This document shows, in pieces, positions 37,901-49,279 of a DNA stretch of 64,000 bases. Source of the stretch: Klebsormidium nitens (Eukaryota > Streptophyta > Klebsormidiophyceae > Klebsormidiales > Klebsormidiaceae); the NCBI GenBank assembly GCA_000708835.1, contig DF237183.1, forward strand, positions 1 through 64,000, read 5' to 3'. The position numbers were made by a program, and so were the translations under genes. Below the pieces are notes generated by a model. It did no database searches. It was not told the origin of the DNA and was given only the letters and a program-made list of their open reading frames with translations. Each line of letters opens with the position of its first letter. The first letter of the stretch is position 1.

Positions 37901-40900
37901 AATAGGTGGGCCATAAAATGGATATCGTGAAACCCATTTTTATTCTGGGTGGGCCTAAGTTTAGGAGTATGGTTAGTCCCTGACAATCGTACTCCGTGGA
38001 GGTCAGTAAGTCTATCGAAGGGTTGACTTAAGGACAGACACATGCTGCCAGATTCTTGAAAAGAAATACGAAACAACTCAGCCGTGCTCAAAATCCCTAG
38101 TTGAACATGACCGGAACATTGCGTAGGGCCTTGCTAAAGGTGCCTGCAAAGGTTCCTGTTCCAGTTTTTGGCCTCCAATCATGAATCCGGGGGAATCGAA
38201 ATGGCGTCAGTCGGCAGGCACTTAGAAGACCCAAGCGTTGTCACGCATCAGCAGTCTGCGCTCTTGTACACCGTGAGTCAGTCTTGTCCCAGATGCTAAT
38301 CATTAAAAAACCGCATTCAAATGATACTGCTATCCGGAAGTCAGACTTTCCGAGGCAAACAGCTAACCGTAGTAGGAATGGCCCCTTCACGTGCGACGTG
38401 ATCTGGCCGACTCTCAGGATACCGGAAAGCCACAAGGCTTAGGATACGGCTGCTTGCTCAGAACTCGAAAGCTCACGAGTGTGCGCGCATCCGCTCACCA
38501 CTTTCATGGTGAACATGGCCGTGTTCTTCGTCTTGTCAATCGCCAGCGCCGACAAGCTCCCGTTCTTGCTGCAATTGCAAAAGCAATTGATTATCAACCG
38601 TCTTTTAGGAAGGAAAGGAACCCTTTCAGCTTCCACGCTTTCCATATCAAGTTTGCCGAATGGACTGTTTTCAGTTAAAAAGCATTTCATTAGGTTTCAG
38701 CTGCCCTGTATTCTTAACGTGGTCCTAAGTCCACGTGCTATGTTACGTACACATCCGTAAGCGGCAGGTATGCAGCACAAGGCTCATGCTGCCACGTGGC
38801 ATCGTCAGATAGGCCGGATTTTCTTACCAGCAGTTGGCCACCCCGGCGGCGTAGATTTGGTCGGGCGGCAGGTCCACGATGGTGGGGGCGGTCACGCAGC
38901 TGTGCGCCAGGTTGATCGAGTCGCCGTACGTCTTGGCGTTGGATGACCGCGCGCAGTCTGAGAAGGGGCGACCGGACGTAGAGTGGTGTCAAAGCGATAA
39001 AGGAAGCGCCAGAGAGAGTACAGATCTGAGGATCCCTGAAAATTGACTTGCTGTGCGTGCTTCTTGAAGGAAGAACGCGCAATCAGAATTCTCACAAAAG
39101 ACCTTTTACTGACTGCCCGGCAGACCGGGACACACCGGGACTGGCTTTCACAAAACCCGCCTCGATTGCAGGGGGGTGAGAGGGGCGACAACGAAGCAAT
39201 GAAGTCCAGGACCTTTCGCCAGAAAGCTTTCAAACGGAAAGGTGGATAAGCGAGAAATGAAGCGACAATAACGCGCCGAGGTCCTTGAACTCTTGACCAG
39301 AGAAGATGGCGCGATTGCAGCGCTCAGGACTTCAAGACTCCCCGTTACCTTGCGAATGACGGAGATTGAATCCCAGCAGAATTGGATCCGCGTTGCGTCA
39401 AAAACAACGGAAGAGAGCTCTCTGTGTTCTTACCGCCGACCAGGGTTGCCTGCGCGCCATTCATTGACCAGATGAACCTGCAAACGAAAGCAACCCATCA
39501 GACCGCAAGGTGAAGCTCGGACTATCAGCCTTTCTCTGCGACTTGCAACCCTGCTACTAAATATACATCGCCCTTGTGATGTCACTCATGAGCAAAGCAA
39601 CCTGGTGTGGCCCGCGAGTCCTGCAGTGGTTTTCAACAAAGAGACAAGTACCTCCCAATCCTGACGCCCAGCGATTAACCTTTGTCAACGATGGTGAATC
39701 TAATTCCTCATTTGAATCTACGAGGCCTCTGATTCGCGCCGTCAACACTGTACAGGAATGCCTACAAAATTGCGAAAGGCCGGTGAACCAAAAGCAGATA
39801 TCCACGAGGCCTTGTTTTTGCCGCCTTGGCCAGAAATATCCACTTACTCGCCCATGGTCCAGATCCACGACAAGGCCCACCCGGGCCCCTTGGGATAGCT
39901 GTCAACGCTCCGGTACCGCTGGTTGTTGGCGACGGTCACTTGGGCCTGCGGAAACGGAACGCTTGTTCAGCGGAAGCGGAAAACGCGCATCCAAGGTGGA
40001 CGGCGCGATCGCGAAGAACAGACACGCGCACGCGCAGTTGGGAAACGGGGACTCCGCATGGCTTCAGGAGGACAGGCACGCATCGCGCGTTTTGAGATTG
40101 GAATACATCATTTCAACCAAAAAGTACAGGTTGAATCCTTCATGCGACAATCTGTCTGTCTAGAACCTTTGGTGGTTTTGTAGCGTAAGCTCCTCACCGT
40201 GTATTGCGACGTTTCTGACGTGATCACGTCCCACGTGATTTGGATGACACCCAAGGCGTCCAGAGGCTGGTCCAAGGCGGAGGGAGCTGCACAAAAGGGT
40301 TTGGAGACGGTCTGACTTTACCGAGGAACGGACAATGCGAATACGCAGAACACAGCGAGAATTTGCAATGGTCCGATTGTGCCATGGTCACGAAGCCGGT
40401 ACGTCTGGAAAGTGGTGCTGTGTTATTGTATTTTAGGTCCCAGAAAACGAGATGATGGCGCGTTCCTGTGACAAAGCCGGAAGGCAGTTCTTGCCGAGCA
40501 AACACTTCAGACCATACATGTGCATATCAGACCACGCAACACATCAAATCTTCACAACACATTTGGATCGCAATGGATTTTGCGTCTGTAAGAGTTAGCC
40601 ACAGGTGTGCAAAGCATGGTACAAGAGGGGGCGCCTTACCGGGTGCTGGTGCCAGTGGCGTCGTCCTTTCGTCGCAACACACACGGAGGCGGTTCGCTGC
40701 AAAATAGTCAGACAAGCGTTCTGTCAATTCTCCGTCTTTTCTAAAAGTAGATGGAAAACTTCTTTCCCTCATCTGGGGCCAAGTCATGCACCACCAAGCT
40801 CTCAGGCGGCGCATTGCGCGTCGAGTTGCAAACATTTTCTTTCAAACTAGAACGAGCGGAATAAAGCGGTGGAAGCATATTGTCGAGTAGATCGAGCGTT

Positions 40901-43900
40901 CCGGTTCCTCACTCGTTCCGCTGGGGTACGTTCCGGGGCGGCATAGGTAGCTCGGATCCACTATGGTAAGCGAGGCGGGTAGTGCGTCCCCCTCATCCGC
41001 GGCGCCAAATTCGGTGCCCACGATGCTGACGCTGCGAATGTACTGCGTGATGTCACCCGCCACGTCGATCGAGTTGGGCAGGTTGGGCGTCGAGATGGGT
41101 GCGTTGAACAGGGTCGTGTTGCCTGCAGGCGACATCCGTCGGTATTTGAAATTTTTGAGGTTGAGAAACTCTCAAAGTCGAGGGGACTTGGTTTGTGAGG
41201 CTGCAGCCCAACCGTGCGCACTTTGCGCGTGGCGATAGGCCCGTCATATCAATGGTCTTGTTGCGAAGAAAAACACGGGCACTCATACTCTTCAAGGTGT
41301 CAGAAGTCCGAAGTCCTGATGTTCCGCGCCGTCGCACCCGCAAAGATTGTGTGGTTCAGAGCAAGACCGCGAGGCGCGAGGAGATATTTGGAGACTGGGC
41401 AACATGTAAGAGAAATGTCGGAAAACGAGAGTGACGACTCTTGAAGCTTACGAACTTAAGCTCTGAGATTTCTAACTTGAAGTATCCGAAAGCTAATTGC
41501 CAGGTGTCAAGCTTCGCGCATTAGATACTCCCGGAACCCAACTCTTCAGATCTTGCGGTCTGAGGTCCGTTCATTCACATGTCCGGTGTTTCAGGACCCA
41601 CAGCACGCATCTTCCGCTTCGACAGCATTCCGGAAGCGGCAAAGTTTAAATCTTCTTGTAAAGGCGGAATGCGGAACAGGGCGTCAGCTTGGTGCGTGAC
41701 GTCAGCGCTGACCTTGCGCTGGCAGTCCCAGGGGGCTGTCGATGTCCGCTCCGCTAACGGTGGTGATGATCTCATTCAGCTGGTATCCGATCTGCAGCTG
41801 CCAGTTCTGCAGACGGGAAGACGTTACGATGACGTCAGCAAAGTCGTGCTTTACTCTTAAACCATTTTTTCTTGGGTTTCGGAATCGTTTGCGACGACAA
41901 CGAACTTGCAAGGTGCTAAGAGCCACTAATCGCAAGACCCCAGCAGGCAGCAATAAAAATAAGGACAGACGCGCTTAAGTTCTAAGAAGCAACCTTCATT
42001 TTCTTGTTGAAGTCTAACGAGTGCAGTACTTCGGTGCAAAGCTGAGGTCTGATGGGTAAAGATTCACGCAGCCCACCTTGAGCGTTTTGGAGCCGATGTT
42101 CTGCATGGTCGCCGTGGCCTCGAAGCGGAACGGCTGCGGATCGGCGACCGGCGGAATCATTGACACCGTGTTCACCGCGTAGTCGATGACCACACCCGTG
42201 CACGGGCCGGTTGCCACACTGGTGGCGTTGGTTCCGTTCACGGAACTGCCGGGGGTGGCGGAAGAAGGGGCTGCAAGCGGAATGGAAAGAAATGGTTGCT
42301 TTCGACGCCGCTTTTTGACACACAGATAGAGTCGCGTGTCTGGGTAAGATAAGGAAAAGTAAGCTTGATCTGGGAGGATGAAGTTCCACACTCCAATTTC
42401 TGCAGTACCTGAAAGTTGCGTATTTCACCAATATCAACGCTCGCCTTTCAGAGGTGCAACCTCTTTCCCTCGCTTCAATTCTGAAACATGCAACAGAAAG
42501 TGATTGCCGCAGAGTACCAAACCTTTGAACTAGAACATGCGTCTCTTCGAAAGCCAGGTCTGGGGGAATATCAAGACTCTCCTGATCAATTGGGTGCGAC
42601 TCCTGCAATCCCGCAGGACAGCGCGCGCGCGCGCGCGCACTCACGCGAACGGGGCGACACCGCGCAGCACATCCTGAGCCTGGTGTCGCCCGCTGTGCTG
42701 AGTACATATTTCTAAATTCTTCTTATCTAATTCTGGTGGCGTCTCGCACTTTCCGGGTCGCTATGAAGCGGCGATCCCATTAGAAAGCGCGCGCGCGCAC
42801 ACTCACGCGAGGGCGGCGACACCGCACAGCACATCCTGAGCCTGGTGTCGCCGAGGTAGCTGGTGGCCTGGCCCTTGGCGATGCACGGGTGCGCGTTGAA
42901 GAAGAGCGTCATCGCTGACGGCAGCACGCCGATGCCGGACGGCTTGCCGAACCGCGCGCCGGTTAGGGGAACCTGCAGGAGGGTTAAATATTATCACACT
43001 GATTGACGACGAGCTTTGAATTTGCGTCAGGATTTTCCAGAGACTCTGATATTGCAGCACGCCGATGCCGGACGGCTTGCCGACTCACGCGCCAGTTAAA
43101 TGAACCTGCAGGAAGAAAAATCTTCTTTTGACAATTCCATACTCTCTGACCGACGCACTTTTCAGATTTGCGTCAAGCTTTGCAAAGTCTCGTACCATTG
43201 CTGGTCCGATTCTGTCGCCCGTGAAAGGCATATCTGATGCAGGGAGTACTAAACCAACCGTACCTTGTTGCCCGCTTTTGATTGAACGGACCAAGGTTGA
43301 TCTTTACGAGGACGCTCTTCGTGTTGTGTATTGTGCTTTTGTTTTCACCGGCCCTCTGCCCGCGAGGATCTGCCGTCATTTTCTTTTCGACCTTCGAGCA
43401 TTTCGTGCAGGACAGCCGTATTTGGTGCTTGAATGGGAACTTGAGAATCTTGACTGGTCGCTCCTTGTTGGGCAATGATTTCACAGCGCAGCTTGCCGAA
43501 TCGAAAGGTCACAAAGCGCCGACGCTTTAAATGATGAATCGGGCACAAAGACAACACGACAATGTTGACATGAAGGGAATTGGATGTGCAAAGCAAGGTC
43601 GTGGCGGATTCAGCACCTTTAACACCCTAGACCGGGAACGTACCTGGATTTCGTACTTGTTGGTGTCACCCGCCGCTTCGAGCGACGTCGGTAAGTCGGA
43701 CTGCCAAGGGGGGCTGGAAATGGCCAAATTGTTGCCTGGACATGGGAAGACAAGCTGTCTTGATGCGTGCAGTCTTGAGCGAGCTCTAAGTATTTCACTC
43801 ACAAATAATACTTTCGAACGACAAGCTGTCTGGATGTTGTGCAGTCTTGAGGACCTCTAAAATTTTCCTACAACTTCCAGATTTCAAGGGTAGCACAGTC

Positions 43901-46523
43901 GAGAAACAGGGACACTGCAATCAGCCGGCGAGCGAGGTTCCAGTCTTCATCATCTGGCCGTATCATTCTGATAGGTCGGGCGGAGATGGGAACGGTATGA
44001 CCGTGTTAGTAAAAAAGCCGTGTAATGTGAAAGCCACGACTTCTAAAGAATCAGAAACTTGGAAGGAGAGTTGCGAAAGAAGTACGTCCGAGTCAGAAAA
44101 GCGATCAACTTCGGCAAAGAGCTCAGTGACCGAGCAGAAACGGGGAAGACGGCGAGAGAGCAAATCAATCTTTACCATTGAGCCAAACACTTCTGAATGG
44201 ATAGGTTCGAGCAAATGTAAAAACGGTGACTTTGTATTTCGAAAAACATGCAACTTCTAGTAAGCCAGAACGCTCAAGGAGAGCTGGAAGTAAACACGTC
44301 CGGTTCAGAAACCACCCAACTCTGACAGACAACTCAGATACTGACCTGAGACGGGGAAGACAGACGGGCTAGCCGCCGCGTTAGCCACGCTTGTAATATT
44401 CTCATTGTTGACGAAGTTGAAATACGCGGCCCATTTGTACACGTGTTGCGTGCCCACGTTCGACAGCACCAGCCGGGAATTGAACGAATACGTGGTCGTG
44501 CCCCCCCCCGGGAAACTTTTGTCGCCGTCGTATATATAATCCGCCAGCACGCCGTTGCAGCTGGTCGCCTGGATGGGGGCCGGGGTGGGCGCCCCGGTCG
44601 GCGGGTTGGCGATCTCGTTGCAGCACAGCCAGTAGGAGGAACCTGCCCGGGGAAAGAAGGACCGGGGTCAGACTTTCTCGCGCTTTAGGCGACCTTCGGT
44701 GAGGAGACGTGAAAAGCGTGCTCTCCTCAAGCTTGCAAAACGCTCGCTGAGTCGTGCCTAGTTGATCACGCTGATCCAAAACTCGGTCAATGCAGCTTGT
44801 TTGGAGACCGACGCACCACAGAGCCCCCCCTCGCTCGATCAGAAGTCAGACGCAAACTACGGACAACCAGTCACTCTTCTCTAAAGCGCTGCCAAAAGCA
44901 CAAGCACGCTCGAATCACTCTCTCGAAGACCGCGTTCCGCTCTCTCACCGCTCTGCGTTCCGCTTCCGCAGGTGATGCCGTAAGCGGTAAGGGTGAGGCT
45001 GGAGGGGAACATGCTAGTTGTTGCCGCTGACCCAATCCTAGTTCCTGAGATAGTGATGTACTGGTAGTACTTGTTGGTGTCGCCGTTCACGGCCGTCGAC
45101 GTCGGCAGGTAGGGCGCCCACGTGGGCGGGAGGAACGTCATGCTCGCACCTGGAAAAACGTAGTGGGTAATCAGAAGTGTGTCTGGGCTTATGAGAGTTC
45201 GGAGTTGGAATGCGGTTAGGAATTTGAGGGCGGGTGATGAAGCTTGATGAAGCTCCACAATCGCTTTCTGAACACTTCGTCCTGGCTCGTGGCAGCTCCT
45301 TCAGTATCAGACTGCAGGTGCGCTTCGCAAACGAACCCTTAGGAACCGGAACACTACTATGGGAAGTGCAATCATTGCATTAACCTGACAAGATGCTACG
45401 AATCCTTTCAATCTGCTCTGGAATCACCCACGCTTCACTCCAGGCGTTGTGCAGTGCTGAAGCAGCTCGCTTGGGCCGAAGAATAGAGGGAAACTTCCAC
45501 CTTCAAGTAAGATGCCAGTAATGCTACGGTTTAGGCAGCCGGGCTCCTCTTATATGCTTACCCTTGTGGCACTGACCTCATGCGATGCAAACATCTTCAA
45601 GCAGAAACTATGCTCACCGTAGGCGGGGTACAGCGGGGTTGAGCTCGCGCCGTCGACGGCGGTCACGTACTCGTCAACGTTGAACCCGACTTTGAGCGCC
45701 CAGTTGGTCAAGTTGCGCGTGCCAATGTTTTTCATGGCGATCGTCGATGTGAATCGCCACCAGTTGGAGATGGCGGCTGACTCGATGGGTGACGTGTCGG
45801 GGTACGTCATGGTGTACTGCACCTGGATGGTGTAAGTGCCGGCCGTGCAGAACTGGGGGCTCGCACCTGGGCGGAACGTGGAGTTACCTTTTTGAGGCAA
45901 TCTAAATCCGATGAAAGAGCGCTTAGCCGAGGGTCTTGGTTGCCGGATGCTGCAGAGAAGTGCTCGGCTTCATATACTGGGGGGCATTACAGAACGGCCT
46001 TCCGTACCGGGAGGTGTCAAACTTTGCTCTTAGTATCTGGAAGTTGCTGAGCAGACAGGGTCGTGAAAGTTCTTTACCGTAGCAGTGCAGATATAGCACC
46101 TGGATATATAACATAGTATAGTCGATCTTGCGCGCAAATCAGTAATAATCACTCTGCTTTGCGAAGCTCAGAAACATCACAAGGACTTGCCTTAGGATTT
46201 TGTCACGCATTGCTTTGATCTCGATGTGACAGTCCTTAAGAAAAAGAAGCCGGCAGATTCACAAGGTCGGCGTCGTGATCTGCTCTTTGCACCATGTGGA
46301 AAGCTGTGCGTAGAGGGTTCAGTCATGAATATACTCAATCACTTCTGATCATGAACATCTGACAAGTTCTTCAGACCATGTCCTCAGTCGAATGCGAGAA
46401 TCAATCCTTGCTCCTAGCGAGGAGGTGGATCATGGATTGCATACCTGCAGCTATCCGGAGCAGGCACAGCAGACTCGCCCCGAGCAGCAGCAACCCGCAT
46501 GGTAACCGGCTCCTGATGGCCAT
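34976..46523 (-). CDS. COBRA-like protein, COBL7-type, GPI-anchored, with three N-terminal modules
   Basis: This is a likely cell-surface, cellulose-associated protein. Exons: 46445-46523, 45618-45866, 44949-45149, 44346-44642, 43644-43735, 42807-42972, 42077-42270, 41713-41806, 40913-41122, 40640-40696, 40198-40286, 39848-39945, 39434-39477, 38828-38957, 38499-38568, 37563-37710, 37059-37130, 36412-36634, 35866-36047, 34976-35250. All are in phase, giving 989 aa. Residues 1-26 form a signal peptide (LLLLGASLLCLLRIAA). Three related beta-rich modules follow. The COBRA domain then begins at IQITWDVITSETSQYTAQVTV and contains GPGWALSWIW, VANCCKNG, the CCVS motif SCCVSFSAFFNKT, CATCACGC, GCPVNFHWHI, VVQHPGF and GNIQSVLLFGKN. 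The C-terminal hydrophobic tail (VSVTVAVLAGLATVALCI) fits a GPI signal. Length exceeds the roughly 630-670 aa of land-plant COBL7 proteins. Confidence 0.95.
35220..35390. repeat. Duplicated acceptor edge of the last COBRA-like exon
   Basis: The last exon's edge (35220-35279) is repeated at 35325-35390 in the same intron, sharing tcgggt, ccctgg, agaacactgcaggga-like and gtgatgtca/gtgacgtgg blocks. The copy keeps the acceptor AG on the minus strand. Confidence 0.75.
42621..42857. repeat. Duplicated donor edge of COBRA-like exon 6, with (GC)n
   Basis: The donor end of exon 42807-42972, with its adjoining intronic (GC)n microsatellite, lies at 42788-42857. A near-identical copy is at about 42621-42700 within the following intron. 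Both share cagcacatcctgagcctggt and an intact gtgagt donor on the minus strand. Confidence 0.85.
42922..43116. repeat. Duplicated acceptor edge of COBRA-like exon 6
   Basis: The acceptor end of the same exon (42922-42980) is copied at 43055-43116 in the upstream intron, sharing gccgatgccggacggcttgc and acctgcagg. The acceptor AG is intact in the copy. Confidence 0.85.
43749..43860. repeat. Intronic tandem repeat, two 42-bp copies
   Basis: Units at 43749-43790 and 43820-43860 share gacaagctgtct and gtgcagtcttgag. They lie in the intron next to exon 43644-43735. Confidence 0.8.
44083..44367. repeat. Duplicated donor edge of COBRA-like exon 4
   Basis: The segment 44299-44367, which includes the donor end of exon 44346-44642, resembles 44083-44155 in the intron. 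Shared blocks are cgtccg, ttcagaaa/gtcagaaa, caact and acggggaagac. It is more diverged than the other copies. Confidence 0.6.
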
Positions 46524-49279
46524 GGTATTGGCGCACGTTTGGGTCCAGAGCAAAAATGCTAAGCTCTTGACCTGGAAGAGACGAAGATCTCAGTAAGCTT
46601 TGGATGGAAGAATCAAGCCAGAGATGAAAGAAAGCGGCATCTCCTCAAGGAGATTGCCTGCGGTGAGAAGGACAGGAACTCATCTCATTGTCCTTTCTAC
46701 CGATTATAAGACGGCTGAGGCAGCTTCTGACAGCTGTCGCCTACGGGCCACTTATTCAATCCTTGGCAAAAAGTTTCATTGGCCACAGAAAACCACTGAG
46801 CAGGAGGCTTGTCTTGCTAGCAGAAGGCTTTTGCAAGGGTTTACAATGCTACCTGTGTGCAGCGCTTACAATCAGCTCAAGACCTCTTGCCCTTCTGTGC
46901 TGGCCACGCACAGCATTGCAATCAGCAAGTCGGTACGCACTGCCGCTAAGAAATTATTTACAAACATGAAGAGTGCGTAGGTATTGAGCGGCACCCCGCT
47001 GGCAAACAACTTCTAGCTGCTTAAAAGGTACATCTTCTGCCAAAAGCAGCTTTCTTACGAAGAGCGGGCAATGCTGTGAAGCATGATTATGGGAGTGTTC
47101 AACTTTTCAAAATGTAACCTCTGTACATGACCAAGTGGATCCACTGGACCAATTTGCAACACTGAAAGCACACTAGCATTGGGCCGCCTTTGCGCATGCT
47201 GCTCGTTTGTTGCTGATAAGACATGTAGAGAGAGAGCACGTTACTGCTCAGGTGAACAGAAGGCCCGTGGTCTTGTCAACTATCAAACAGTGCTGCGGAA
47301 AGACTTTGCAATTGCACCCTGATCAATGTCGAGCAAGCAGCGCCCTTAATCTGCCTTCTCTTCTTGAATTTAGATTCAATTGGTCTTGAGCAAAGCAGAG
47401 AGGAAAAGTGGGCTATGCATCAAATGGGCACTTTGAGAAGCCGCTGCTCACCTGATACTCACAATGCCGAGACTCTAACAGCACCACATATTGTAAAGGT
47501 CAGGGCGCTGCAAGAAACCCCGCCTTTATGCTTCAGAGGCTTGCTTTTAGGACCGTTGCTGCTGTATATCCGTTCCTCCCGCCTAACTCTTCTGCAACTC
47601 GCTGCAGTCCGCGACTTCACATTTGCAGCGAGAGAGTCAAGGAATGCCAACCTTGCGGCGATCCGCCCGTCCTCTCCAAATTGTATTTCTGGCTGGGCAT
47701 TGCTAGGCGTGTGACTTGCTTGACGTGCGTGATGATTGCCGCGCAGCCACCCTTCTCGAACTTTAGATTGGAAACCTGAAAGCATACTTTACCAGTATCG
47801 CACTGCAATGCATTTGTTGGCCAGGCTGGCCCGAGCCGCCAACAATCACATTTTGTCCGCGCACATTCACTTGACGAGCACCAGCCGTCCGATGAAGCAT
47901 CTTCGAGTGACAAAATCCATCCGACGGCAGAAGCAGCGAGAAGAACAGGAAAGCGGTTGGAAGTCAAGGACATGTTTAACCCGTAGGCTGTAGTCGGTTT
48001 ACAGAGTACCGTACGTATGCACATACGGTACGGTACATTGCCCAAGCTCAGTACATAGGTATCATCCGTAGGTGCAGCATGCAGCACCGTACTAGAGAGT
48101 GGAGACGCAATGCAGGCAGCTTCAACGTACACAGGCTAGAAAATCTAAGTGTCTGAACTGATGTGCGCTTGATAATATGAGTAGGCTGAGGATGCTCATG
48201 CACGCAGCTTGCCGCCGCCGAGTCAGCCTGTGGAGCTTCAGATTCTTTGCATATTCAGACCAAAGATGAATCATTCTCTCCGGCTGTTTGACATCTTTGC
48301 GCCTTAAGCAGGAGATCATTGCGCAGCATTCCAACAGCGCAGGATAGCCGCTCTGGAAGACGCCATTGCCTCCGGTTGCCGTTGTAACAGGTGCTTTCTT
48401 TCAATGAGGCGCAGATAAGTAATTGCAGGGGCGATCAGTCTGTGACAACCAGGGTTCAAGTGAGAGGCTGCAGCGGAAGGTGCTAATGAGAGCAAAGCAG
48501 TTGACCAGTCGTGTTGGGCCCTCCCTGCGCTGAGGCGCCTGCAGGGCGGATGGCTTCCAACAAGAGTTTGCATAGGCGGTCAAGCGGAGGCGCCGACGGG
48601 GTGCGTGAACTTTTTCTGGAATGACATGCTCCTCTATTGCTCGTGCATGGGCGTACGAGGGTGAATGCAACCCTTGCGCAGAAACTTTGGCTTCGCACCC
48701 TTGCTCAGTTGGTCTGGACAAGAAATTCCACATGCCTCAAAGCCAGATCTCTTTTGAGAGACGGAGTGATCATAGGAATCGAGGGGTTCATTTCGCAATG
48801 CTGCAGGCTAATGAAAATTTGAGTCAGAAGATATCTTGTTCTTATCATGGTCTGGCAAGGCCTTTGCTGGCAGCGTTGTCCAAAGGTGCTCCTTAAAAAA
48901 GCACTCTTGAGTAATTGGCACAATCCTGGAAAAGTGAGCATCTTTTACAGGTGTCAAATTTGCCAAAAACCCATGACTTTCAGACGGCTGCACTTGTTCT
49001 GCTGTTGACAGCGCAGATCTCATAGACAATGCCCCGGTTCATGCTTGCTGCCTGCAGAAGGCCAGCCACTGGGCAGCATTGTTTAAGAAATCCCCTCCTA
49101 CTTTCAGCGCAACCAGAGTACTCTGTGTTCTTCTGAGATAGTGGCCAAGACCAGCAATACATCAGAGCAGCACGCACGCAGACCACACACGTCTGTCATT
49201 GCGCATGCACCTCAAAGTCCATCAAATCTCTAAAACCAAGGCAGCCTGAACGCTAACAAGCTTGATATGGATTCTGCAG
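46524..49279. promoter_or_regulatory. Shared divergent upstream region of the COBRA-like and CSLD genes
   Basis: This 2.75-kb region lies between two head-to-head wall genes, with start codons at 46523 (-) and 49280 (+). It should contain both promoters and 5' UTRs. It also holds a small possible secreted-protein frame (47617-47973, -) and an imperfect inverted repeat of taccgta units at about 48007-48036. I could not assign core promoter elements. Confidence 0.5.
47617..47973 (-). CDS. Possible small secreted cysteine-rich protein (doubtful)
   Basis: A 118-codon frame begins MSLTSNRFPVLLAASAVGW, which resembles a signal peptide. A Cys-rich part follows (WCSSSECARTKCDCW, LQCDTGKVCF, GGC). 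It lies about 1.1 kb upstream of the COBRA-like start on the same strand. I recognise no family. It could be a single-exon gene, the first exon of a longer gene, or chance. The frame stays open upstream without a better start, and the composition is only weakly coding-like. Confidence 0.25.
   Translation of the reverse strand: MSLTSNRFPVLLAASAVGWILSLEDASSDGWCSSSECARTKCDCWRLGPAWPTNALQCDTGKVCFQVSNLKFEKGGCAAIITHVKQVTRLAMPSQKYNLERTGGSPQGWHSLTLSLQM

Noticed and set aside
49266-49279. Earlier ATG at 49266 for the CSLD gene
   Set aside because: That frame reaches a stop after ten codons. ATG 49280 stays open and splices in phase to the next exon.
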